From RGIG7213 sp045544195 (GTDB lineage: Bacteria > Bacillota > Clostridia > Oscillospirales > CAG-272), in the NCBI GenBank assembly GCA_045544195.1, contig JAZPYO010000047.1, forward strand, positions 1 to 16,167: 16,167 nucleotides of DNA, read 5' to 3'. Each line of letters begins with the position of its first letter. Position 1 is the first letter of the stretch. The notes under the pieces were generated by a model that had not been told where the DNA came from, searched no databases, and saw only the letters and a program-made list of their open reading frames with translations. The position numbers and the translations under genes are program-made. Positions 6,404 to 13,092 of this stretch are shown here, one piece after another.

Positions 6404-7471
6404 TTGAAGGGAAAATACGAAAAAATAAAGAAAAGTCTGCCTTGCACAGTCGATGCGATGCTGTTGACCTCACAGGTGTCACAATACTACGCAACGGGCT
6501 TTGATCTTGAGGACGGATACGTTCTTGTAACAAAGGATGATACGTATATAATTTGCGATTTCCGATATATCGAAGCGGCGCAGGAATGCGCAAAAGAGCA
6601 AAAGGGACTGAAAGCCGTTCTCATACAGCGCAACACATTGGAGCAGCTATTGAAAAAAAACGGGATCAAAGCTGTGATGTTTGAAGAGGAAAGGCTTTCT
6701 GTTTCATCGCTTGAATTGCTTAAGCAGAAATATCCGTTTGTGACGTTTGTTTGTGAAAAAGGGCTTCTTTCAGCCCTTCGCGATGTGAAGGACGATGACG
6801 AAACGGAGAATATTATAAAGGCGCAGCGGATAGCAGAAAAAGCATTTGAGGACATTCTTCCGCGTCTGAATTGCAAAATGACGGAAAACGATGTTGCCAT
6901 GGAGCTTGATTTTGCTATGCGTAGGCTGGGGGCGCAGGGCTCATCGTTCAAAACGATCGCAATAAACGGCGCATCAAGCTCACGCCCTCACGGTGTGCCG
7001 AGCGATAAGCTGCTGCAAAAGGGCTTTCTTACAATGGATTTCGGCGCGCTTTATTGCGGATATTGCAGTGATATGACGCGTACTGTTTACATCGGCAGAC
7101 CGTCAGATGAGGAAAAGGATGTTTATAACACCGTTTTACACGCACAGCTTTCTGCTTTGCAGTATCTTGAATGCGGCGGCAGGGATTGCTTTGAGGCGGA
7201 CAAAACGGCAAGAGATATAATTGATGCAAAATATAAAGGCTCGTTCGGTCACAGTCTCGGTCACGGCGTAGGGCTTGAAATACACGAAAGCCCCCGTCTT
7301 TCTCCGAGGGCAAGCGGCGAAATGCTGAAAGAAGGAAACGTTGTAACAGTCGAGCCGGGAATATATCTGCCCGGCAAATACGGCGTGCGGATAGAGGATA
7401 TGGCTGTCATATATGACAACAGAGCGGTGAATATAACCAAAGCAGAAAAGGCGCTTATACAGATCGATTAA
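6404..7471 (+). CDS. M24B metallopeptidase, Xaa-Pro aminopeptidase/dipeptidase type
   Basis: This is a cytoplasmic peptidase likely to cleave Xaa-Pro bonds. The 355-residue product has an N-terminal creatinase-like domain (about 1-125) and a C-terminal pita-bread domain. All five metal ligands are present: Asp212 (FLTMDFGA), Asp223 (SDMTRT), His287 (SLGHGVG), Glu317 (TVEPGIY) and Glu331 (RIEDMA). The start is TTG at 6404: AGGAG at 6392-6396 stands 7 nt before it. The in-frame ATG at 6365 lies inside the -10 box TATAATG and cannot be on the transcript. It precedes efp, as the M24 gene yqhT/papA does in Bacillus. Both products deal with proline-containing peptides. An A8 run lies at 6653-6660. 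Exact specificity (PepP versus PepQ) cannot be told. Confidence 0.93.
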   Translation: MKGKYEKIKKSLPCTVDAMLLTSQVSQYYATGFDLEDGYVLVTKDDTYIICDFRYIEAAQECAKEQKGLKAVLIQRNTLEQLLKKNGIKAVMFEEERLSVSSLELLKQKYPFVTFVCEKGLLSALRDVKDDDETENIIKAQRIAEKAFEDILPRLNCKMTENDVAMELDFAMRRLGAQGSSFKTIAINGASSSRPHGVPSDKLLQKGFLTMDFGALYCGYCSDMTRTVYIGRPSDEEKDVYNTVLHAQLSALQYLECGGRDCFEADKTARDIIDAKYKGSFGHSLGHGVGLEIHESPRLSPRASGEMLKEGNVVTVEPGIYLPGKYGVRIEDMAVIYDNRAVNITKAEKALIQID

Positions 7472-7505
7472 ATGTTAATATTTTTTAAAATGTTGATACA
7501 GCATC

Positions 7506-7534
7506 TTGAAAACATTCTTGATGTGGGTTATAAT
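7506..7534 (+). promoter_or_regulatory. Promoter of efp
   Basis: TTGAAA (7506-7511), a 17-nt spacer and a perfect TATAAT (7529-7534) give a start near 7541 and a leader of about 37 nt. efp can therefore be expressed apart from the peptidase gene. Confidence 0.8.
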
Positions 7535-7577
7535 AATGCAGAATAAATGTGTGATATAATTTGGAGGTACATACACT

Positions 7578-8138
7578 ATGTTGATGGCAGGAGATTTCAG
7601 AAACGGAAAAACCTTTGAGCTTGACGGCAACGTTATGCAGGTTATTGAATTCCAGCACGTAAAACCCGGTAAGGGCGCGGCTTTTGTCCGCACAAAGATG
7701 AAGAATGTGATCACAGGCGCAGTTATCGAGAGATCCTTCTCTCCCACAGATAAGTTTGAGGAAGCTGTTGTTGAAAGAAAGGATATGCAGTATTCGTACA
7801 ATGACGGCGATATCTACTACTTTATGGATCTGGAAACATACGATATGCTTCCCCTTAACTCCGATAAGCTCAGCGACAACTTCAAGTTTGTCAAGGAAGA
7901 AATGATCTGTAAGATAGTTTCATATAAGGGCAACGTATTCAGCGTTGAGCCTCCTATGTTCGTTGAGCTTGTTGTTACTCAGACAGACCCCGGCTTCAAG
8001 GGTGATACAGCTCAGGGTACAACAAAGCCCGCTACACTTGAAACAGGCGTTTCCATCAAGGTTCCCTTGTTTATAAACGAGGGCGACGTTCTTCGTATAG
8101 ATACAAGAACGGGCGAATATCTTGAAAGAGCGAAATAA
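7578..8138 (+). CDS. efp: Elongation factor P
   Basis: EF-P binds stalled ribosomes between the P and E sites and speeds peptide-bond formation at consecutive prolines. The 186-residue product has the usual length and domain order (KOW-like domain I, then two OB domains). The tip of the domain I loop reads VKPGKGAAF, with Lys32 at the position modified in Bacillus EF-P (5-aminopentanol there). The EpmA/EpmB enzymes of E. coli are not in this window, and the modification here is unknown. The C-terminal signature 'FINEGDVLRIDTRTGEYLER' is at 165-184. The ATG at 7578 has GGAGG at 7563-7567. The next gene follows after 21 nt, probably on the same transcript. Confidence 0.98.
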   Translation: MLMAGDFRNGKTFELDGNVMQVIEFQHVKPGKGAAFVRTKMKNVITGAVIERSFSPTDKFEEAVVERKDMQYSYNDGDIYYFMDLETYDMLPLNSDKLSDNFKFVKEEMICKIVSYKGNVFSVEPPMFVELVVTQTDPGFKGDTAQGTTKPATLETGVSIKVPLFINEGDVLRIDTRTGEYLERAK

Positions 8139-8159
8139 TAACCCGAAAGGATAATTACT

Positions 8160-8675
8160 ATGACTCTCAATGAAAAAACCGCATATCTTAAAGGCTTATC
8201 TGACGGTCTTAAGCTGAACGAAAACGATGATGTTTCCCGTATGCTTATCAAGATCGTAGAGGTTATGCAGGACGTTGCAATGTCCGTAACTGACCTTGAG
8301 GAAAAAACAGATGAGCTTGAGGCGTACATCGAGGAGATCGATGAGGATCTCGGAGCTGTCGAAGAGGATCTGTATCAGGATGAATGCTCCTGCGGATGCT
8401 GTGATTGCGATGACGATGATGACGATGATGACGACGATGACGATGATTATGATGATTTTGACGAGGACGATGACGAGTTTTACGAGGACGACGATGATGA
8501 CGTTGTTTTCGAGGTAAACTGCCCGTTCTGTGAGGAGACGATCTGTCTGCCCTCATCCATTGATCTTGCTCACGTTATCTGCCCTGCCTGCGGCGAGGAG
8601 TTTTCCTGCATTTGCGATGAGGATGATGATTGCGAATGCTGCTGCGGCGAATGCGAGGAATCAGAAGAGGAATAA
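8160..8675 (+). CDS. Asp-rich, Cys-rich zinc-ribbon protein (CD1247-type N-terminus)
   Basis: The function is unknown. The 171-residue product begins with about 70 residues of helical, probably coiled-coil sequence (TAYLKGLSDGLKL at 8-20, EEKTDELEAYIEEIDEDL at 47-64). This start resembles clostridial proteins named for a CD1247 N-terminal domain. A Cys cluster (76, 78, 80, 81, 83) and a very acidic stretch with 13 Asp in a row (84-96) follow. A zinc-ribbon pattern CPFC (121-124) with CPAC (141-144) and a Cys-rich tail (150-165) complete it. In all there are 17 Cys, all after residue 75. The product is cytoplasmic, with no signal or membrane segment. The ATG at 8160 has AAAGGA about 9 nt upstream. 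It is the last gene before a strong terminator, after efp. Metal or metal-cluster binding is inference. Confidence 0.85.
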   Translation: MTLNEKTAYLKGLSDGLKLNENDDVSRMLIKIVEVMQDVAMSVTDLEEKTDELEAYIEEIDEDLGAVEEDLYQDECSCGCCDCDDDDDDDDDDDDDYDDFDEDDDEFYEDDDDDVVFEVNCPFCEETICLPSSIDLAHVICPACGEEFSCICDEDDDCECCCGECEESEEE

Positions 8676-8704
8676 TTAAATAAAGCTGTGTAATTTATGC
8701 TCAG

Positions 8705-8735
8705 AAAGGCGAGGGAATTTTTCCCTTGCCTTTTT
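8705..8735 (+). terminator. Terminator of the efp unit
   Basis: Arms 8705-8717 (AAAGGCGAGGGAA) and 8721-8733 pair over 13 bp with one G-U pair and a 3-nt loop. TTTTT begins within the right arm and runs on to 8735. It lies about 30 nt after the zinc-ribbon gene. Confidence 0.92.
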
Positions 8736-8782
8736 ATCCGTTTTGCTTTGGAAATATATGTGTAAATTTTACGCATTTACGC

Positions 8783-8811
8783 TTGACGGAGCGGCTTTGA
8801 TATGATAAAAT
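8783..8811 (+). promoter_or_regulatory. Promoter of the proA-mutSL unit
   Basis: TTGACG (8783-8788), a 17-nt spacer and TAAAAT (8806-8811) precede proA, with a start near 8818. TATGAT at 8801 is an alternative -10 but is too close to this -35. It is the only clear promoter seen before mutS and mutL. Confidence 0.65.
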
Positions 8812-8845
8812 AAAATGAATAAATGTATATTTACGAGGAAAGATT

Positions 8846-10096
8846 ATGTACGATAACAGTCTTGTTTTGGAAAAATGCCGTTCGGCGAGGAAGGCTTCCG
8901 CCCAGCTTGCTTCATCATCTTCAAAAATCAGGTGCGATGCTCTTGAAGCTATCGCCGCAGCTCTTGAGAAAAATTGCGAAAGGATACTTTCTGCAAATGC
9001 TCAGGATATTGCCACGGCGGCTGAAAACGGTGTTAAGGAAACGATGATAGACCGTCTTACGCTGAATTCTGACCGTGTTTTTGCAATAGCAAACGCAGTA
9101 AGAAAGCTCATAGCTTTGCCTGATGTTCTCGGCAAGGGCGAGGTGTTCTGCCGCCCCAACGGGCTTAAAATAACGAAGAAAAGCGTTCCCTTGGGAACGA
9201 TAGGTATAATATATGAGGCGCGTCCGAATGTTACGGCTGATGCTGCCGCGATATGCATAAAAACGGGTAACGCCGTCGTTCTCAGAGGGGGAAAGGAAGC
9301 GTTCAACTCCAATATGTGCATATGTGATATTATGCGTGATGCGATAGCATCTGTGGGTCTTTCAAAGGATTGCATCTGCTTTATAAACGATCCTGACAGA
9401 CAGTCAAGCATCGCTCTTATGGGCGCAGTCGGTCTTATCGATGTGCTTATACCCAGAGGCGGCAAGGGCCTTATAAGATCGGTGTGTGAAAATGCAAAGG
9501 TTCCCGTTATAGAAACGGGCGCGGGCAACTGTCACGTATACGTTGAAAAAACGGCGGATATAGATATGGCTGTCAATGTGTGTCTTAACGCAAAGGTGAG
9601 CCGTCCGTCAGTATGCAATGCGGCGGAAACGCTTCTGTGCGATGAAGAAATAGCAGAGGAATTTTTGCCCCTGTTTGCAAAAAAAGCATCGGAATACAAT
9701 GTAGAATTAAGAGGCTGTGAAAGATCAAGGGCGATACTGCCCTTTATAAAAGAGGCGACAGATGACGATTATATGACCGAATATAACGATTATATAATGG
9801 CAGTTAAGATAGTGTCCGACGTTTGTCAGGCGGTTGAACATATAAATCAGTATTCAACGCATCACAGCGAGGCAATAATGACAACGGATATAGACGCAGC
9901 AGACTATTTTACAACGAATATTGATTCTGCGGCGGTATATGTTAACGCATCAACAAGATTTACTGACGGCGAGGAATTCGGCTTCGGCGCAGAGATCGGG
10001 ATTTCGACACAAAAGCTGCACGCAAGAGGTCCTATGGGTCCTGAGCAGCTTACAAGTATAAAATATATTGTACAAGGAAAGGGACAGGTAAGATAA
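8846..10096 (+). CDS. proA: Gamma-glutamyl phosphate reductase
   Basis: This enzyme uses NADPH to reduce gamma-glutamyl phosphate to glutamate semialdehyde, the second step of proline synthesis. The 416-residue product is full length for the family. The aldehyde-dehydrogenase fold is shown by 'VPLGTIGIIYEARPNVTADA' (114-133), 'KTGNAVVLRGGKEAFNSN' (139-156), 'LIPRGGKGLI' (201-210) and 'VIETGAGNCH' (221-230). Cys257 in 'RPSVCNAAETLL' is at the catalytic position. The ATG at 8846 has GAGGAAAG (8835-8842) upstream. The gene for the first step, proB (glutamate 5-kinase), usually adjacent, is absent here. The next gene starts 1 nt after its stop. Its link to mutSL looks like shared transcription, not shared function. 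Confidence 0.97.
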   Translation: MYDNSLVLEKCRSARKASAQLASSSSKIRCDALEAIAAALEKNCERILSANAQDIATAAENGVKETMIDRLTLNSDRVFAIANAVRKLIALPDVLGKGEVFCRPNGLKITKKSVPLGTIGIIYEARPNVTADAAAICIKTGNAVVLRGGKEAFNSNMCICDIMRDAIASVGLSKDCICFINDPDRQSSIALMGAVGLIDVLIPRGGKGLIRSVCENAKVPVIETGAGNCHVYVEKTADIDMAVNVCLNAKVSRPSVCNAAETLLCDEEIAEEFLPLFAKKASEYNVELRGCERSRAILPFIKEATDDDYMTEYNDYIMAVKIVSDVCQAVEHINQYSTHHSEAIMTTDIDAADYFTTNIDSAAVYVNASTRFTDGEEFGFGAEIGISTQKLHARGPMGPEQLTSIKYIVQGKGQVR

Positions 10097-10097
10097 A

Positions 10098-10487
10098 ATG
10101 GAAGTAATGGAGCTTGCAAAGCAGCTTGGAGAAGCAATAAAGGCAGATGAAAGAGTGATCCGTCTTAACAAGGCAACGGCGGTATACGAAAACGATATGG
10201 AGCTTCTCACAAAGGTAAGTAAGTATAATGAAATGTCAAAATCTCTTGCCGAAGCATTTGAAACTGACGGCAAGGATTCAGAAAAAGTAAAGACGCTCGG
10301 CTTTGAATTAAAGGAGCTTTACGCCGATATTATGGCTATGCCCTCAATGATCGAGTTTACACAGGCAAAGGAAGCAGTTGACAAGTTTATGGAAGAGGTC
10401 AACGGTGAGATAATGTATACCGTTACGGGCACACGCCCCTGCTCACACGATGGCTGCGACGGAGACTGCTCACACTGTCACGGATAA
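10098..10487 (+). CDS. YlbF/YmcA family protein with Cys/His-rich C-terminus
   Basis: This is a 129-residue protein of the YlbF/YmcA family. In Bacillus, YlbF, YmcA and YaaT form a complex that binds iron-sulfur clusters and affects RNase Y-dependent mRNA processing, competence, biofilm and sporulation. Here an all-helical region ('AKQLGEAIKADERVIRLNKA' at 7-26, 'MPSMIEFTQAKEAVDKFM' at 81-98) is followed by a tail, CSHDGCDGDCSHCHG. The tail carries Cys115, 120, 124 and 127 and His117, 126 and 128. Its place before mutS matches ymcA in Bacillus (ymcA-cotE-mutS-mutL), which favours YmcA/RicA over YlbF. Metal or cluster binding by the tail is inference. The gene starts 1 nt after proA with a weak ribosome-binding site, so coupling is likely. 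Confidence 0.85.
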   Translation: MEVMELAKQLGEAIKADERVIRLNKATAVYENDMELLTKVSKYNEMSKSLAEAFETDGKDSEKVKTLGFELKELYADIMAMPSMIEFTQAKEAVDKFMEEVNGEIMYTVTGTRPCSHDGCDGDCSHCHG

Positions 10488-10519
10488 GAAATATCATTCT
10501 TTAAAGGAGCGTATACATC

Positions 10520-13090
10520 ATGACACCCATGATGATGCAATATTTTGAAATAAAGGAAACGTGTCCTGACGCTATTCTGATGTATCGGCTCGGAGATTTT
10601 TATGAAATGTTCTTCGATGACGCAAAGGTTGCATCAAGAGAGCTGGAGCTTACTCTCACAGGCAGAGATTGCGGTGAAAAGGAGCGCGCGCCGATGTGCG
10701 GCGTGCCGTTTCACAGCGTTGACGGATATATTTCAAAGCTGGTAAGCAAGGGCTACAAGGTCGCTATATGTGAGCAGACTGAGGATCCTGCAACGGCAAA
10801 GGGCATAGTAAAGCGAGAGATAATACGTCTTATCACTCCCGGAACGCTGACGCAGTCGGGTATGCTTGACGAGGAAAAAAATAACTATATAGCATCCGTT
10901 TATGTATCGCAAGGCGCAGCGGCTGTTTGCTTTGCTGATATATCCACAGGATATATTTCCGCGTGCGCATCAGACAAGGATGCTGAGGATTTTATAATCA
11001 ACGAGTGTGCCGCTTACCGCCCGTGCGAGATAATAGCAAATTTTACAGTCGATGAATACGAAAGACTTGACGAGTATTTCACAAAGCGTCTTTTCAGTAT
11101 GGTCAATTATGACAGAAAAGAGCTGTTTGACTATTCCGCCGCTTTGACAAGGTGCAAACGTCAGTTTCCCACTGTAAATACTGACACTCTCGCCTTATCG
11201 GTGGTAAACGCCGCGGGAGCGCTTCTTGAATATATAGACGAAACGCAGAAGACGGATATTTCGTATATAAATGAAATAAACGTATATGACGGAGCGCAGT
11301 ATTTACAGATGAATGCCGCAACAAGACATTCTCTGGAGCTGTGCGAAACGATGCGCGGCAATAAAAAGGGCTCGCTTTTGTGGGTGCTTGACAATACCGT
11401 TACCGCATCGGGCGCGAGGCTTTTGAGAAAGTGGCTTGAAGAACCGCTTTACTCCGTCAACGAAATAATGTCACGTCAGAACGCAGTAACAGATCTTTAT
11501 AAGGATTTCGCCGTGCGCGAGGAGCTTGCGCAGGCGCTTAAGTCGGTGCTTGACCTTGAAAGACTGTCTGCAAAGGTAGTTTACGGCTCAGCATCGGGCA
11601 AGGACCTTCGCGCCATCAGCCAGACTGCCGCCGCCATACCGAAAATACGGCAGGTGATCTGCTCGTTACATTCTGAAAGAATGCAGTATCTTTGCGGAGA
11701 TCTTGACGAGCTATCCGATATTGCCGAGGTAATAAACAAGGCGATAGTTGAAGATCCCCCGTTTTCCGTCAGAGAGGGCGGTATAATAAAGGACGGATAC
11801 GACGCTGATGTTGACGAGCTTCGCAGTATTATGAAGGACGGCAAGTACTGGATATCGAAAATAGAGGAGAAGGAACGCGAGGAAACGGGCATAAAGACGC
11901 TGCGAGTGGCGTATAACCGAGTTTTCGGCTATTATATAGAGGTCACAAAATCGTTTTTAAACGATGTTCCCGAAAGATACATAAGAAAGCAGACTCTGAC
12001 GAACTGCGAAAGATTTATAACGCAGGAGCTGAAGGAGTTTGAAGCATCCGTGCTTGGCGCGTCTGATAAGATAGTCAAGCTCGAATATGATATTTTCTGC
12101 AATATCAGAGATTTTGTAAATGCGAATATAGCAAGAATAAAGGATGTAGCATCAAAGCTGTCGGAGCTTGATGTATATCTGTCGCTTGCACAGTGTGCAT
12201 CGAAAAACAGATATACGCCGCCTGAGGTCGATCTGTCTGACGTGCTTGAAATAAAGAACGGCAGACACCCTGTTGTAGAGCAGTTTGTAAATGAGGGCGG
12301 CTTCGTTCCGAACGATACGTATCTTGATACGGGCGCAAACAGACTGATGCTTATAACAGGTCCGAATATGGCGGGTAAATCCACATATATGCGTCAGAAT
12401 GCGCTTATCGTCATTATGGCGCAGATAGGCTCATACGTTCCTGCGGAAAGCGCAAGGATAGGTGTGTGCGATAAGGTATTTACCAGAGTCGGAGCGAGCG
12501 ACGATCTTGCCTCGGGCACATCTACGTTTATGCTTGAAATGAACGAGGTGGCGGGTATTCTGAGCAACGCTACAAAAAGAAGCCTTATTATATACGATGA
12601 AATAGGCAGAGGCACATCGACTTATGACGGTATGTCGATAGCCAGAGCAGTTGCGGAATATACGGCAAGTAAAAAGATAGGCGCAAAAACGCTTTTTGCC
12701 ACACACTACCACGAATTGACCGAGCTTGAGGGGACAGTAGACGGTGTTATAAATTACAATATTGCGGCGAAAAAACGCGGCGACAGTCTTGTTTTTCTGC
12801 GTAAGATAGTGCGCGGAATGGCTGATGACAGCTACGGTATTGAGGTTGCAAAGCTCGCAGGAGTTCCGTCGCCCGTTATAAAGCGCGCAAAGGAGGTCTT
12901 GCTCGTTCTTGAATCATCTGCGCCCGAAAAAAAGCGCGAAAGAGCCGTAACGAGCATAGAGGATCTCAATATTTCCGTTCAGACGGTTGCCGATGATGAG
13001 ATCAGAGAAAAGCTGAAGGGAGTTGACCTTAATATAATCACACCCGTAGATGCCTTTGATATATTAAGACAGCTCAAAAAATTGTTGTAA
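10520..13090 (+). CDS. mutS: DNA mismatch repair protein MutS
   Basis: MutS finds mismatches and small loops in new DNA and, with ATP, recruits MutL. The 856-residue product is full length. The mismatch-reading Phe-x-Glu motif is GDFYE (Phe27, Glu29). The ATPase domain has Walker A GPNMAGKST (614-622), 'DDLASGTSTFMLEM', Walker B with Asp693-Glu694 in IIYDEIGRGTSTYDG, and His729 in FATHYHEL. A helix-turn-helix tail, 'VAKLAGVPSPVIKRAKEVL', follows. The ATG at 10520 has AAAGGAG 10 nt upstream. It lies 32 nt after the YmcA-like gene and 2 nt before mutL. No internal promoter was seen. Nothing suggests truncation or a MutS2-type variant; the N-terminal mismatch domain is intact. Confidence 0.99.
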   Translation: MTPMMMQYFEIKETCPDAILMYRLGDFYEMFFDDAKVASRELELTLTGRDCGEKERAPMCGVPFHSVDGYISKLVSKGYKVAICEQTEDPATAKGIVKREIIRLITPGTLTQSGMLDEEKNNYIASVYVSQGAAAVCFADISTGYISACASDKDAEDFIINECAAYRPCEIIANFTVDEYERLDEYFTKRLFSMVNYDRKELFDYSAALTRCKRQFPTVNTDTLALSVVNAAGALLEYIDETQKTDISYINEINVYDGAQYLQMNAATRHSLELCETMRGNKKGSLLWVLDNTVTASGARLLRKWLEEPLYSVNEIMSRQNAVTDLYKDFAVREELAQALKSVLDLERLSAKVVYGSASGKDLRAISQTAAAIPKIRQVICSLHSERMQYLCGDLDELSDIAEVINKAIVEDPPFSVREGGIIKDGYDADVDELRSIMKDGKYWISKIEEKEREETGIKTLRVAYNRVFGYYIEVTKSFLNDVPERYIRKQTLTNCERFITQELKEFEASVLGASDKIVKLEYDIFCNIRDFVNANIARIKDVASKLSELDVYLSLAQCASKNRYTPPEVDLSDVLEIKNGRHPVVEQFVNEGGFVPNDTYLDTGANRLMLITGPNMAGKSTYMRQNALIVIMAQIGSYVPAESARIGVCDKVFTRVGASDDLASGTSTFMLEMNEVAGILSNATKRSLIIYDEIGRGTSTYDGMSIARAVAEYTASKKIGAKTLFATHYHELTELEGTVDGVINYNIAAKKRGDSLVFLRKIVRGMADDSYGIEVAKLAGVPSPVIKRAKEVLLVLESSAPEKKRERAVTSIEDLNISVQTVADDEIREKLKGVDLNIITPVDAFDILRQLKKLL

Positions 13091-13092
13091 AT

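Noticed and set aside
7555..7560. Second TATAAT upstream of efp
   Set aside because: No -35 at a usable distance, and a start from it would fall at or after the ribosome-binding site.
8403..8500. GAT/GAC-rich stretch as a microsatellite or CRISPR-like repeat
   Set aside because: Codons alternate irregularly, there are no spacers and the frame is kept; it is acidic coding sequence.
8296..8556. His/Arg-rich and Met/Thr-rich open frames overlapping the zinc-ribbon gene
   Set aside because: They are composition artefacts of the Asp-codon tract read in other frames, with no ribosome-binding sites or family likeness.
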